Shown piece after piece: positions 11,519 to 20,953 of a DNA stretch of 41,149 nucleotides; within the stretch, counting starts at the first letter, position 1; each line of letters begins with the position of its first letter. The notes under the pieces were generated by a model that did no database searches, was not told where the DNA came from, and worked only from the letters and a program-made list of their open reading frames with translations. This stretch comes from an uncultured Desulfovibrio sp. (GTDB lineage Bacteria > Desulfobacterota > Desulfovibrionia > Desulfovibrionales > Desulfovibrionaceae): contig NZ_CALVHE010000016.1 of NCBI RefSeq assembly GCF_944327235.1, positions 1-41,149 on the forward strand, read 5' to 3'. A program made the translations under genes and the position numbers.

Positions 11519-12655
11519 CTACATGCCCGCGGCCTGTGCGGCTTCTTCGGGATAGATGGCGGCCACCCCGGCCAGGAATTCCGCGTAGCGGTCTTCCAGG
11601 ATGGCCTGCCGTGCCCGCCGCACGAGATCGAGGAAATACGTCAGGTTGTGCAGGGAGTTGAGACGGAAGGAGAGCAGCTCCTTGCTGACGTAGAGATGGC
11701 GCAGATAGGCCCGCGAGAAGGTGCGGCAGGTGTAACAGCCGCATTGCGGGTCCAGGGGGCCGTCGTCCTCGGCATATTCCTTGCGCTTGATGTTGATCTT
11801 GCCCTGCGAGGTGTACAGCGTGCCGTTGCGGGCGTTGCGGGTGGGCAGCACGCAGTCGAACATGTCGATGCCTGCCGCTATGCCGTTGGCGATGTCCAGC
11901 GGGGTGCCCACGCCCATGAGATAGCGGGGCTTGTCGGCGGGGAGCTGCGGCGCGATGTCGTACATGAAATCGTACATGACGGGCTTGGGTTCGCCCACGG
12001 AGAGACCGCCGATGGCAAAGCCGTCAAAGTCGTGAGCGCAGAGTTCTTCGATGGAGCGGCGGCGCAGATCCTTGAAGAAGCCGCCCTGCGTGATGGCGAA
12101 CAGCAGATTGTGTGCCGTGCCCGCCGGATAGTGCTGCCGGGCGCGCAAGGCCCAGCGGGTGGTGAGCGCCGTGGACTTGTCCGTATAGGCATAGTCCGCT
12201 CCGTGGGGGACGCATTCGTCCAGCACCATCATGATGTCCGAGTTGAGGCTGCGCTGGATGTCCACCACGTTTTCCGGCGTGAACAGATGTTTGGAGCCGT
12301 CCAGATGCGAACGGAATTCCGCGCCTTCTTCCCGCAGTTTGCGCAGGGAATTCAGGCTGAATATCTGAAAGCCGCCGCTGTCGGTGAGGATGGCGCCGGG
12401 CCAGGAGGCAAAGCCGTGCAGGCCGCCGTGGCGTTCCACCAGCTTGTGACCGGGGCGCAGATAGAGGTGATAGGTATTGCCCAGGATGATGGGGGCGTTC
12501 ATGGCGGCCAGATCGTCGGGGGCCACGGCCTTCACCGAGCCGACGGTGCCCACGGGCATGAAGATGGGCGTGGGGATGTCCCCGTGAGCGGTGTGGACGA
12601 TCCCCGCGCGGGCCGCGCCGTCGGTATGCAGCAAGGTATAGGTGGGATTCTTCAT
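11519..12655 (-). CDS. tgt: tRNA-guanine transglycosylase (queuosine synthesis)
   Basis: 378 residues, usual bacterial size. It exchanges guanine 34 of GUN-anticodon tRNAs for the queuosine precursor preQ1. [12 protein letters not shown] holds the first catalytic aspartate and [15 protein letters not shown] the nucleophilic aspartate. GGLSVGEP is the base-binding loop. A zinc site follows, with CGCYTC and a later His in [10 protein letters not shown]. The TIM-barrel order is complete. It lies 71 bp downstream of the DUF1848 gene in a minus-strand run. The Shine-Dalgarno is weak, but the start matches the family N-terminus. Confidence 0.96.
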   Translation of the reverse strand: MKNPTYTLLHTDGAARAGIVHTAHGDIPTPIFMPVGTVGSVKAVAPDDLAAMNAPIILGNTYHLYLRPGHKLVERHGGLHGFASWPGAILTDSGGFQIFSLNSLRKLREEGAEFRSHLDGSKHLFTPENVVDIQRSLNSDIMMVLDECVPHGADYAYTDKSTALTTRWALRARQHYPAGTAHNLLFAITQGGFFKDLRRRSIEELCAHDFDGFAIGGLSVGEPKPVMYDFMYDIAPQLPADKPRYLMGVGTPLDIANGIAAGIDMFDCVLPTRNARNGTLYTSQGKINIKRKEYAEDDGPLDPQCGCYTCRTFSRAYLRHLYVSKELLSFRLNSLHNLTYFLDLVRRARQAILEDRYAEFLAGVAAIYPEEAAQAAGM

Positions 12656-12726
12656 GGCGGCAGGGTAGCCGCAGCCGGGCCGGGACGCAAGAGGGGCGAC
12701 AGGCGGTGGGACGTGAAGGATCTTTC

Positions 12727-13752
12727 TCAGGCGAGCAGTTCGCGTCCCGGCGTAAGGTGGGCCAGCCGTTCACGCACTACGGCTTCGGATTGATTGGCGT
12801 AGCAGTAGAGGCAGCCGTGCAGGCAGGTGGAATAGGCCCCGATGTCCCGGCTGGGAAGGCAGCGGCAGGCCCTGCGCTGGGAGCTGTCGCGCGGCGTGGT
12901 GGCGTCTTGCGTGGCGCTCGCGCCTGTCAGGGGCAGGAGCGAACATTGCACCGGCGCGGGGGGCGGCCCGCACAGGCGCTGCACCTCCGCATCCCGGGGG
13001 CAAAGCCGCCGGACGAGTTCGCCGTCCACGCAGGCATTGTGCGCGATGCCCAGAGCGCGCAGGTCGATGGTCTCGGCGCAGCTTGCCGGTTGCAGGCGTC
13101 GCGGCCAGCCGTCCGCCAGCTGTCGCAGGCCCGTGGCCAGTTCCCGCTGTTCGTCGGGAGTGGGGGCACGCAACGATGGATCATGCCGCCGCAGGGCGTT
13201 TGCCGTTTTGCGGTACATGTCCAGAAAACTGAAGACCAGTTTTTCGGTGTACGGGGCAAGCCTGCGGCCCAGCGCGTCGATGCGGTCCAGCAGACGCGGC
13301 ACGCTGAGGCCGCCGCCCAGGATGAGGGGATCGAAACGCCAGACGACGCGCTCCGGTCCGATGCTGTCCGCCAGACGGCAAAAGGTGTCGAGTCGCTGGG
13401 CCAGCGGCGGCACATGCGGTTCCAGCCCCTCGGCGGCGTAGTCGTTGAGGGTTAACTGGAAGTAGAAGGCATGGCCGCGCCCGGCTATCTCCTGCAGATG
13501 CGGCAGGAAGGGCCGGGGATCTTTGCTCCAGAAGACGAATACGCGCGCCGTGTCCAGCGCGATGGCGCTGACCTGTCGGCTGTTGCAGGGATTGCGCCGC
13601 AGACAGTAGCCCGCCCGCAGCCGCTCCATGAACCAGTCCGCATGAAAGGCCGGGATGTCCGTGGCCCGGCTGGCGGAAACGACGAGCGGGCTGACGGTCG
13701 GGAAATGGCCTCCGGCGGTGAGGGAGCGGCGTGCGGTGGGGGCGGCGCTCAT
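12727..13752 (-). CDS. DUF1848 family protein (possible iron-sulfur/radical-SAM-like enzyme)
   Basis: 341 residues. [26 protein letters not shown], seen in parts, and [15 protein letters not shown] are typical of DUF1848. The middle ([22 protein letters not shown]) is also conserved. The C-terminus has a cysteine cluster, [11 protein letters not shown] preceded by SRDIGAYST, which looks like a metal-cluster site of CxxxCxxC form placed unusually at the end of the protein. The reaction is unknown to me. The ATG overlaps the SDR stop by 4 nt, so the two are probably translated together. Confidence 0.82.
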   Translation of the reverse strand: MSAAPTARRSLTAGGHFPTVSPLVVSASRATDIPAFHADWFMERLRAGYCLRRNPCNSRQVSAIALDTARVFVFWSKDPRPFLPHLQEIAGRGHAFYFQLTLNDYAAEGLEPHVPPLAQRLDTFCRLADSIGPERVVWRFDPLILGGGLSVPRLLDRIDALGRRLAPYTEKLVFSFLDMYRKTANALRRHDPSLRAPTPDEQRELATGLRQLADGWPRRLQPASCAETIDLRALGIAHNACVDGELVRRLCPRDAEVQRLCGPPPAPVQCSLLPLTGASATQDATTPRDSSQRRACRCLPSRDIGAYSTCLHGCLYCYANQSEAVVRERLAHLTPGRELLA

Positions 13753-14459
13753 TCCAGATAGATCATGCGGCGCGTCATGCCGCCGTCCACGACGAGATTG
13801 ATGCCGTTGACGAAGTCATTGGCCGGGTCGGCCAGGAAGAGCGCGGCGCGCAGGATGTCGTCAGGACGGCCCACGCGTCCGGATGGATGCTGGGCGTGGT
13901 CCTCCGGCCGCAGGGCGGCGTGATCGCCGGTCTCGATCCAGCCGGGGCTGATGGCGTTGACCGTGATGCCGCTGCCGCTCAGGGAGACGCAGAGCGAGAC
14001 CGTCAGCGCCGTGATGCCGCCCTTGGACGCGCCATAGGCGTCCCAGTGGGCCTCGTTCTGCGGGCCGCGTGTGGACGCGATATTGATGATGCGGCCGTAG
14101 CCCGCGCCCGCATTGGCCGTCTGAAAGGCCCGGCAGCAGAGGAACGCGCCGCGCAAGTTGGTGTCCAGCACGTTGTCCCATTCCGCGGCGGAGAGGTCCG
14201 GCAGCGGTTTGCGGAAATGGCTGACAGCGCCGTTGTTGATGAGCAGATGCACCGGGCCGAAGCGTTGCCGGGCCAGCGCAAAGGCAGCCTGTACGGAATC
14301 TTCCTCCCGCAGGTCCATTGCCGCGGACAGGACGCGGGGATGGGAAAAACGGCTCTCTTCCCTGTCGCAGGCCAGCACATCGTAGCCTTGCGCGGCAAAG
14401 CCCTCGCAAAGACAGCGGCCGATGCCGCGTGCGCCGCCGGTGATGATGGCTGTGGGCAT
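13749..14459 (-). CDS. Short-chain dehydrogenase/reductase
   Basis: 236 residues from MPTAIITGGARGIGR, with GGGAGGATAC just upstream. A longer reading adds 29 residues without SDR resemblance. The cofactor loop GGARGIG, the NNGA motif, the catalytic YGASK (Tyr-x3-Lys) and PGWIETGD are all present, so it should be an active NAD(P)-dependent oxidoreductase. The aspartate after the second strand (ACDREE) favours NAD(H). The substrate cannot be told. It heads a run SDR - DUF1848 - tgt and is divergent from the LysE-type exporter. Confidence 0.93.
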   Translation of the reverse strand: MPTAIITGGARGIGRCLCEGFAAQGYDVLACDREESRFSHPRVLSAAMDLREEDSVQAAFALARQRFGPVHLLINNGAVSHFRKPLPDLSAAEWDNVLDTNLRGAFLCCRAFQTANAGAGYGRIINIASTRGPQNEAHWDAYGASKGGITALTVSLCVSLSGSGITVNAISPGWIETGDHAALRPEDHAQHPSGRVGRPDDILRAALFLADPANDFVNGINLVVDGGMTRRMIYLE

Positions 14460-14605
14460 GTATCCTCCCGTGTGCAGGGATGCTGTTTGGGCGTGGCGGA
14501 TTTCGGGGCCGACGAAGCCCTTGCACTGCCCTTCTCCTTCTGCCACAAGACGGAAAATACGTCACAGCGGCCCGCCCCGCAAGGAAAGGCAAGGAGGAAA
14601 CTGCC

Positions 14606-15250
14606 GTGCTCTGGGAGAATCTGCTGCTCTATGTGCCCATGTCCGCCCTGCTGGTCATCATGCCGGGACCGGACTTCGCGCTGGTGACGCGCGTGGCGCT
14701 CGCCCAGGGGCGGGCGGCGGGCACGCTGGCCGCCTGCGGCGTGGCCCTGGGCATCGGCCTGCATACGGCATTGGCCATGCTCGGCATCAGTGCGGCCATC
14801 GCCCATTTCCGCCTGTTGTTCAGCCTGCTGGAATACGGCGGCGGCGCCTTCCTCTGCTGGATGGGCTTCCAGTCGTTGCGCGGCGCATCCACGGCGGCGC
14901 AGGCGGTCTTGCGCTGCGGCGAAGCATCCCCGGTCGGCGCGGTGACGCCATCCCTGCGCCGGAGTTTTGCGCAGGGATTTTTGACCAATGTCCTCAATCC
15001 CAAGGCCATCGTCTATTTCCTGACCTTCCTGCCGCAGTTCATGCAGCCGGATGCGCCGCTGGCCCCGCAATTCCTGCTGCTGGGCGGCATCCTCGGCCTG
15101 CTCGTCCTGCTCTGGTTCGTCACGCTGGCCAACTTGCTGCAGGCGGTGCGCGCTCTGTTCCTGCGTCCGCGCGTGCAACTCTGGCTCTACCGCTGTACCG
15201 GTGTGTTCTTCCTCTGCTTCGGCGTGCGATTGGCGCTGTCCGCCCTGTAG
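14606..15250 (+). CDS. LysE/RhtB family amino acid exporter
   Basis: 214 residues from a GTG start (VLWENLLLYVPMSALLV), chosen because AAGGAGG lies 8 bp upstream. An ATG 126 bp earlier would add a charged non-membrane tail overlapping the divergent promoter. MPGPDFALVTRVALAQG is the family signature near the N-terminus, and QGFLTNVLNPKAIVYFLTFLPQF is the second conserved block. About six membrane helices are visible. It should export an amino acid or small metabolite with proton exchange; the substrate is unknown. A decayed family 2 repeat begins 25 bp after the stop. Confidence 0.92.
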   Translation: MLWENLLLYVPMSALLVIMPGPDFALVTRVALAQGRAAGTLAACGVALGIGLHTALAMLGISAAIAHFRLLFSLLEYGGGAFLCWMGFQSLRGASTAAQAVLRCGEASPVGAVTPSLRRSFAQGFLTNVLNPKAIVYFLTFLPQFMQPDAPLAPQFLLLGGILGLLVLLWFVTLANLLQAVRALFLRPRVQLWLYRCTGVFFLCFGVRLALSAL

Positions 15251-15274
15251 CAGCAATCACGTCTTTCGGCTCAC

Positions 15275-15413
15275 TTAGAGGCTGATGACGCATATTTTCA
15301 AATAATTTCAATATGCAGGACCAATAGGCTGTAAACGCTCCGTTTCTCTTTGGGAGGGACTCGTGTTCCCGATTTTTCCCCCAAATAAACACTGGATAAT
15401 GTTAACGCCCTAG
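15275..15413. repeat. Decayed family 2 repeat, inverted relative to its neighbour
   Basis: TAGAGGCTGATGAC at the left and GTTAACGCCCTAG at the right are degenerate forms of the family 2 ends. TTTCAAATAATTTCAATA, GGCTGTA and GGGACTCGTGT match the corresponding positions of the intact copy at 35090. The GC-rich middle with hairpin modules is missing. It shares the CTAG at 15410-15413 with the intact copy that follows. Confidence 0.7.
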
Positions 15414-15766
15414 GGCCTGTTAACACTATTCGTTGCCTGTTTGGGGGTGAAGGGAAACCCCTCGCTCTGCTGTCGATGCCTGTAAGGCTCCTTTGTCGCC
15501 TAACAGGCACGGCCCTGCGGGCCGCCCGTTGGGTCGCTGCCAGCGCGGGAGCGGGTTGCTCTGCTGTCGATGCCCGTAAGGCTCCTTTGTCGCCTAACGG
15601 GCACGGCCTACGGTCGCCTTCCGGTCGCTCCCTTCCCCAGCGCGCTTTTACCGGGGGAAGAGTCAAAGACACGAGGCTCTCTCGTCCCAAAAACAAGCGG
15701 TGTACATACAGCCTGTTTTGCTTATCTATTGAAATTGTTTGTAAAATTTGTGTTAACAGGCCCTAG
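15410..15766. repeat. Family 2 interspersed repeat, intact copy 1
   Basis: 357 bp bounded by perfect 17-bp inverted ends, CTAGGGCCTGTTAACAC and its complement. It contains two copies, 94 bp apart, of a hairpin module (15477-15509 and 15571-15603). There is no transposase or other credible gene. The terminal CTAG gives the TAG stop (15763-15765) of the sensor kinase gene. Confidence 0.9.
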
Positions 15767-17469
15767 TTCCCGGCTCCGAAGGTCAGCCGGGCGATGAGGC
15801 CGCCGCCGGGGCGTTCCCGCAGATGCAGCTCGGCATTGTTCTGGCGCGCCATGCTGCGCGCGATGGACAGGCCCAGACCGCTGCCTCCTTCATGACGGCC
15901 ACGGGCCGGGTCCAGCCGGAAGAAGGGTTCAAAGACCTGTTCGCGTTTTTCGGACGGGATGCCGGGACCGTCGTCCTCCACGTCCACCAGCCAGAGGCCG
16001 CTGACGGGGCAGCGATGCAGGCGCACCACGATGTGGGCGGCATAGCGCAGGGCATTGTCCACGAGGTTGTCCAGACAGCGGCGCAGGGCGTGTCCCCGGA
16101 TGGGCAGGATGCAGCTTGCGCCTCCCGTATCGGCCAGAAAGCGCAGACGTTCCTCGGCAGCCACGCCGGATGTCGGAGCGACGGCGTCATGCTCTTCGCC
16201 GGAGAGGAGGGAGGCCAGCCGGTCAGCGACCAGACTGTCCAGAAAAGCCGCCAGATCCGTACGGCGCAAGTTCTCCTGCGGGATCTGGGCCTGCCCCAGC
16301 TCTTCACTGCTGCGCATGATGGCCGAAAGCGTGTTGACGTCGGCCTGCAGCTTGCGACGCAGCACGTCGTCGGGCACCTGCTCCACCCGCAGCCGCAGCC
16401 GGGTCAGCGGGGTGCGCAGGTCGTGGGCCACGGCGGCCAGCATCCGCTGATGCTGTTCCAGCGCGGCCTGGATGCGGCGGCTCATGCGGTTGAAGGCGCG
16501 GGCCGCTTCGGCCACTTCCGGCGGGCCGCTCTCGGCCAGAGGCGGCGTGCGGCGATCCTGTCCCAGCGTATCGCTGGCCTGCACCAGCTGGCGCAGGGGG
16601 GCGATGAGCCGGTGCACCACAAAGACGGTCAGGATCAGCATGACCAGCGCTTCCAGTCCCAGCAGCACCAGCATGAGGGGCCAGGAGGGCGCAAGACGGC
16701 TGATGCGGTGGATGTCCAGCCAGGTATCATTATCCAGCCGGACAAAGAGGCGGCTTATGTAGACGTCCGCCTGGTTGGTGCCGGGCAGCATGAGCAGACG
16801 GGCCAGCCCTGTCGGGCCCTGCCGGGTGACTCGGGTCACGAATACCCACGGCGGCACGGCGGTATAGGGCGCCACTTCCTTCAGGTCCGTGAGCTGCGCC
16901 CCTTCATCGGCCCAGAAGGATTCGCGGGGAGGGAAGTGCGGCGGCGCGGCGCTATCCGCGCGGGAGGGCAGGTTCTCGTCGGGATGGCGGGAGACCATGT
17001 CCTTGCTCCACGGCAGCAGTTCGGATGCGCTCGGCTCCGGCGAAAGGTTTTCCGTGGGGTCGTCGGGAGGAAGGGGAGAGACGAATCCCTTGAGACTGTC
17101 GCTGATGCGCTGCCGCAGGAAGAGAGAGGCCGCATCGCGAAACTGGACAGGCTGGGAAGTGGGCCGCAGGATGCGGGCATTGACGGCGTCCAGACGGCGT
17201 AGCCGCAGGATGAGTTCCGGCAGGGGCGCGCCGCCCTCGTGCAGGGGGTCCAGCATGAGCAGACAGAGGGTGAGGCTGGAGGCGTGGTCGGCCAGCACCA
17301 TGCGAGCGGCCTGTTCGTCGTCCAGACGATGGGCCAGCAGGGCCGTCAGCGTGTGGAGGAGCAGGAAGGTCAGGCCCAGCAGGAGCCAGAGCCTTGCCCG
17401 CAGGCCGATGCGGGCGAACAGGGCGCGCAGCGGCGAGACGTGCTCCCTTGCGGGGGGCGGCGTGCTCAT
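15763..17469 (-). CDS. EnvZ-type sensor histidine kinase
   Basis: 568 residues. Two membrane helices (about 27-47 and 263-288) flank a ~215-residue periplasmic domain rich in Pro/Ser. A HAMP linker follows, then the DHp helix AVAHDLRTPLTRLRLRVEQV with phospho-acceptor His349. The ATPase domain has N box NLVDNALRYA, G1 DVEDDGPGIP and G2 GGSGLGLSIARSM. HDLRTPLTR is the EnvZ-subgroup H box. It overlaps its response regulator by 4 nt. The TAG stop lies in the terminal CTAG of an intact family 2 repeat, so the C-terminus (TFGAGN) was probably set by that insertion. The stimulus is unknown. Confidence 0.93.
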   Translation of the reverse strand: MSTPPPAREHVSPLRALFARIGLRARLWLLLGLTFLLLHTLTALLAHRLDDEQAARMVLADHASSLTLCLLMLDPLHEGGAPLPELILRLRRLDAVNARILRPTSQPVQFRDAASLFLRQRISDSLKGFVSPLPPDDPTENLSPEPSASELLPWSKDMVSRHPDENLPSRADSAAPPHFPPRESFWADEGAQLTDLKEVAPYTAVPPWVFVTRVTRQGPTGLARLLMLPGTNQADVYISRLFVRLDNDTWLDIHRISRLAPSWPLMLVLLGLEALVMLILTVFVVHRLIAPLRQLVQASDTLGQDRRTPPLAESGPPEVAEAARAFNRMSRRIQAALEQHQRMLAAVAHDLRTPLTRLRLRVEQVPDDVLRRKLQADVNTLSAIMRSSEELGQAQIPQENLRRTDLAAFLDSLVADRLASLLSGEEHDAVAPTSGVAAEERLRFLADTGGASCILPIRGHALRRCLDNLVDNALRYAAHIVVRLHRCPVSGLWLVDVEDDGPGIPSEKREQVFEPFFRLDPARGRHEGGSGLGLSIARSMARQNNAELHLRERPGGGLIARLTFGAGN

Positions 17470-18203
17470 GCACGTTCCCGCGGCGTGGCCTCTTCGCGGA
17501 TCACGTCCGTGGCCAGCACATACCCTTCACCGCGCACGGTCTTGATGAGCGTGCCGTAGCGGCCGTCGTCCTGCAGACGATTGCGCAGGCGACTGATGAG
17601 CACGTCGATGCTCCGGTCATAGGGCTGGGCGTTGCGCCCCTGCGTCTGTTCCAGCAGGGTGTCCCGACTGAGCACCTGCCGGGGATGCTGGAGAAAGATG
17701 GTCAGCAGGCGGTATTCCGCGCCGCTCAACGGCATGATGACGTCATCGGCGGTCAGCAGGTGGCGGGCCGTGGTATCCAGCCGCCAGGAGGCGAAACGCA
17801 GTATGCCGCCCTGCGGGGCGGCCGGTTCGCTTTCGCCGCTGCGGCGCAGCACCGTACGGATGCGGGCCAGCAGCTCGCGCGGCTCGAAGGGCTTGCCGAG
17901 GTAGTCGTCCGCCCCCAGTTCCAGCCCGACGATGCGGTCCGTGCTGCCGTCCAGCGCGGAAAGGAAGATGGTCGGTACGCGGGAGATCTCGCGCAGACGC
18001 CGCAGGACGGCAAAGCCGTCATCCCCCGGCATCATGATGTCCAGCACCACGAGGTCCGCCGGACTGTCGTTCCAGAGCGCGAAGAGATCCGCCGCATTGT
18101 GGGCCGTGCGTACCTGAAAGCCGTTGTCGGAAAGGTATTCCTGCAAAAGCTCGCAGATCTCCACGTCATCGTCCAGAAGATAGATGCGTTTTGCCGTTTC
18201 CAT
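17466..18203 (-). CDS. OmpR/PhoB-type response regulator
   Basis: 245 residues from METAKRIYLLDDD; an upstream in-frame start would add 20 unsupported residues. The receiver domain (1-120) has the acidic pair DDD at 11-13, phospho-acceptor Asp55 (LVVLDIMMPG), the conserved serine in IFLSALDG and the lysine in LGKPF. The C-terminal winged helix shows LSGAEYRLLTIFLQHP and a recognition helix near YDRSIDVLISRLRNRL, then IKTVRGEGYVLA. It is the partner of the sensor kinase (ATGA overlap) and should bind DNA as a dimer when phosphorylated. Targets are not evident. Confidence 0.95.
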   Translation of the reverse strand: METAKRIYLLDDDVEICELLQEYLSDNGFQVRTAHNAADLFALWNDSPADLVVLDIMMPGDDGFAVLRRLREISRVPTIFLSALDGSTDRIVGLELGADDYLGKPFEPRELLARIRTVLRRSGESEPAAPQGGILRFASWRLDTTARHLLTADDVIMPLSGAEYRLLTIFLQHPRQVLSRDTLLEQTQGRNAQPYDRSIDVLISRLRNRLQDDGRYGTLIKTVRGEGYVLATDVIREEATPRERA

Positions 18204-18363
18204 ACCTTGCTCCAGATGGCGTTCGAGGTGCGTTACGCTTGCGCCCAGCCTCACGCGGCGCACATGCGGAGAGAGGCGGCCCGGCGGGCGGTGGGGCGTA
18301 TCCTGTCAGGATCGGGTCGAGGGCGTATGACTGTTCCTTTTCTCACATGATAGCTCAAGATAT

Positions 18364-18389
18364 GGCAGGCGGCAAGCGGACCGCCTGCC
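18364..18389. other. Stem-loop downstream of mutY
   Basis: A perfect 9-bp GC-rich stem (18364-18372 with 18381-18389) 10 bp beyond the mutY stop. It lacks a T run on the minus strand, so it is only a possible terminator or an mRNA 3' end stabiliser. Confidence 0.4.
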
Positions 18390-18398
18390 GGAGAATCG

Positions 18399-19598
18399 TC
18401 AGACGAGGCGGGCCTGCGTCGGGCCAGGGGGCGGAGCAAAGAGTCGGTCCGCCAGCTTGCGATGAGCGGCAGGCATGGCCAGGCTCTGCAGTTCCTGCGG
18501 ACTGACCCAGCGGTAGGCGCTGGCGGCGGTCAGGACGGGCGGGACGGGCAGGCCGTCGGCATCCGTTGCCCATGATCCCGCCGCCAGGGCGACGCCGTAG
18601 CAGTGCAGGGTCACGCGGTAGGTGGTGTACCCGTGCCGGATGATGCCGTATTCGTCTGTCACCCGCACGGCGAAGCCTGTTTCCTCGTGGTGTTCGCGCA
18701 CCACGGCCTGCCGGGGTTCCTCGCCCGGCTCCACCCGGCCGCCCGGGAATTCCCAGAGGCCGCCCCAGGCCCCGCGGTCGCAGCGTTTTTGTACGAAGAG
18801 GCGTCCCTCGTGCCGCAGGACGCCCGTCACCACATCCAGCAATACCGTATCGGCCTTGCGGCCGGGCACGGGCCGTTCGTGGACAATGCCCAGATGGCGG
18901 GCCAGACAGAAGTCGGCCAGCGGGCAGATCTCGCAGCGGGCCTTGCGGCCGCAGATCAGCGCGCCGAGTTCCATCATGGCCTGATTGTGGGCCCTGGCCT
19001 GTCCGGGCGGCAGCAGCTCCTGCGCCAGAGCGGCGATGCGGGCGGCGGCGTTTTTATCCTTTACCGGCGCGTCCACGTCGAAAACGCGGGCGATGACCCG
19101 TTCCACATTGGCGTCCACACAGGCCACGGGCTGCTCGAAGGCGATGCTGGCGATGGCTGCCGTGGTGTACGGTCCCACGCCGGGCAGGGCGGCTATGTCC
19201 TCCCGGCGCTGGGGGAAGATCCCGCCGTGCTCGTCACGGATGCGGCGGGCCGCCGCCAGCAGGTTGCGGGCCCGGGAATAATAGCCCAGCCCTTCCCAGG
19301 CGTGGAGCACCTCCTCTTCCGAGGCCGCCGCCAGCGCTTCCGGCGTGGGGAAACGTTCCATCCAGCGCAGGAAATAGCTGACGCCCCGATCCATCTGCGT
19401 CTGTTGCAGCATGATCTCCGAGATCCAGACCTCATAGGGGGCATAGGTCCTGCGCCAGGGGAGATCCCGCCCGTTGGCGGCGAACCAGCGCAGCAGGGCC
19501 TCCCGCATCTGCGGCAGATGTTCCAGCGGGGCAAGGTGTCCCGGCGGCGGTACGGCGCCGGTCACCGTCAACGGCAGGGGAGAAGTTTTTTTGCTCAT
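18399..19598 (-). CDS. mutY: A/G-specific adenine glycosylase MutY with an intact Nudix box
   Basis: 399 residues. It removes adenine mispaired with 8-oxoguanine. [10 protein letters not shown] carries the catalytic glutamate, [17 protein letters not shown] the helix-hairpin-helix, and CVDANVERV the catalytic aspartate. Four cysteines for a [4Fe-4S] cluster follow ([16 protein letters not shown]), the first gap being five residues instead of the usual six. The C-terminal domain keeps a full Nudix consensus ([23 protein letters not shown], quoted in two parts: GRVEPGE and REHHEETGF), whereas in E. coli MutY this domain is degenerate. It is transcribed divergently from the cyclophilin gene. Confidence 0.94.
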   Translation of the reverse strand: MSKKTSPLPLTVTGAVPPPGHLAPLEHLPQMREALLRWFAANGRDLPWRRTYAPYEVWISEIMLQQTQMDRGVSYFLRWMERFPTPEALAAASEEEVLHAWEGLGYYSRARNLLAAARRIRDEHGGIFPQRREDIAALPGVGPYTTAAIASIAFEQPVACVDANVERVIARVFDVDAPVKDKNAAARIAALAQELLPPGQARAHNQAMMELGALICGRKARCEICPLADFCLARHLGIVHERPVPGRKADTVLLDVVTGVLRHEGRLFVQKRCDRGAWGGLWEFPGGRVEPGEEPRQAVVREHHEETGFAVRVTDEYGIIRHGYTTYRVTLHCYGVALAAGSWATDADGLPVPPVLTAASAYRWVSPQELQSLAMPAAHRKLADRLFAPPPGPTQARLV

Positions 19599-19709
19599 GC
19601 ACCCAGCCTACACCCCGGCAGGCGCATTGTCATCAGGCGGCGCTTGGCATATACTCCCCCGACTCGACGGCCGTCTGTGCCGCGGGCACATTCATCGCAA
19701 GGAGATCCC

Positions 19710-20219
19710 ATGTCCGAGAATCCCACGGTGCTGCTGGAAACCACTTCCGGCGACATCCTCATCGAACTTTTTCCCGACAAGGCCCCCGAAACCGTCGCCA
19801 ATTTCCTCCAGTATGTGGATGACGGCTTTTACAACAATACCATTTTCCACCGCGTCATCCCCGGCTTCATGATCCAGGGGGGCGGCCTCGGCGCCCGCAT
19901 GGACGAGAAGCCCACCCGCGAGCCGGTCAAGAACGAGGCCGACAACGGTCTGAAGAACGAGCGCGGCACCATCGCCATGGCCCGCACCCGCGAGCCGCAC
20001 AGCGCCACGGCGCAGTTCTTCATCAACCTTGTGGACAATGATTTTCTGGATCACAGCGAGCCGACGGTGGACGGCTGGGGCTACTGCGTGTTCGGCAAGG
20101 TGGTGGACGGCATGGATGCCGTGGACAAGATCGCCAAGGTCAAGACCAAGGCCGTGGGCGTGCACGAGGCCGTGCCGACCGACATGGTGCTCATTACCGG
20201 CGCGAGCCGTTTTGAATAG
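19710..20219 (+). CDS. ppiB: Cyclophilin-type peptidyl-prolyl cis-trans isomerase (cytoplasmic)
   Basis: 169 residues with no signal peptide, so probably cytoplasmic like PpiB. It catalyses cis-trans isomerisation of prolyl bonds. [14 protein letters not shown] holds the catalytic arginine, and [17 protein letters not shown] the active-site glutamine and phenylalanine. Residues 1-30 ([20 protein letters not shown]) match the bacterial family. AAGGAG lies 5 bp upstream of the ATG. The next gene (DinB-like) begins 12 bp later, implying co-transcription. Confidence 0.96.
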   Translation: MSENPTVLLETTSGDILIELFPDKAPETVANFLQYVDDGFYNNTIFHRVIPGFMIQGGGLGARMDEKPTREPVKNEADNGLKNERGTIAMARTREPHSATAQFFINLVDNDFLDHSEPTVDGWGYCVFGKVVDGMDAVDKIAKVKTKAVGVHEAVPTDMVLITGASRFE

Positions 20220-20231
20220 GATGGACGCATC

Positions 20232-20708
20232 ATGTCCCGAACGCTGACGACGGCGGCGGCAGTGCCCTTTGCCCATGCCTGGAGCCTGCTGGAAGCCTAT
20301 ACGGATGCCTGCCCCGACGCCATCTGGGAAGAGAAGCACGGCGGCTGGCCGGTGTGGCAGCAGATGCTGCACGCGGTGACGGTGCTGGATTTCTTTACCT
20401 GCGGCGATGCGTCGCTGTTGCCCGCTCCGGCCCCGCAGGACGTGCTCATGCTCACCGTGCAGGGGACGGAGAAGGTGGACAAGGCCGGACTGCGCGCCTA
20501 TATGTCGGCGGTCAAGGGCCGGGTGGACGCCTGGCTGGCGGCGCTGGACGATGCCGCATTGTCCGTGAAGGACGAGCGACTGAGCGCGGCGCTGGGCTTT
20601 GAGGTCAGCGCCATGTGGGTGCTGGTCATGCTGGCTTCGCATACGCAATATCACCTCGGTTCGTGCGATGCGGCCCTGCGGGATCACGGCCTGCCCGGCG
20701 TATTTTAG
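20232..20708 (+). CDS. DinB/YfiT-like metal-binding protein
   Basis: 158 residues, all helical. MLHAVTVLDFF near residue 45 and the C-terminal LASHTQYHLGSCDAALRDHG give the histidine triad expected for the four-helix DinB_2 fold that binds a divalent metal. Family members include thiol-dependent transferases and many proteins of unknown function, so no reaction is assigned. It follows ppiB by 12 bp. Its TAG stop (20706-20708) is the first TAG of the adjoining family 1 repeat. Confidence 0.85.
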   Translation: MSRTLTTAAAVPFAHAWSLLEAYTDACPDAIWEEKHGGWPVWQQMLHAVTVLDFFTCGDASLLPAPAPQDVLMLTVQGTEKVDKAGLRAYMSAVKGRVDAWLAALDDAALSVKDERLSAALGFEVSAMWVLVMLASHTQYHLGSCDAALRDHGLPGVF

Positions 20709-20850
20709 AGCGTTTTGCCATTGAAAATGGCGGAACGCGAGGCGGCACAGCGCCGCCCGGCCCAACGTGAGCGGGATGACCGCGTTTTTTCCGCGAAACG
20801 ACAGGCCGTATGGATTGGAACGCAAAGCGTTTCAAACGGAAAATGTTCTA
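20706..20850 (+). repeat. Family 1 interspersed repeat, copy C
   Basis: TAGAGCG... to ...TGTTCTA, 145 bp. The first hairpin is GCCATT-GAA-AATGGC (20717-20731), a covarying version of the ones in copies B and D. The left TA is part of the stop codon of the DinB-like gene. A short reading frame starting MKRFAF on the minus strand recurs in several copies and is a by-product of the repeat. Confidence 0.88.
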
Positions 20851-20953
20851 GCAGAGAACGTGGATGGTGACGTTTTCGGGAAAGGCGGCGCGCGGGACGT
20901 GTGACGTACGCGGGTGTCGACCTTCTCGAGCAAACGTGCTCACGGAGAACAGT

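Noticed and set aside
15477..15603. CRISPR-like array
   Set aside because: There are only two units per element, the repeated part is a hairpin module with variable stems, no spacers of constant length occur, and no cas genes are present.
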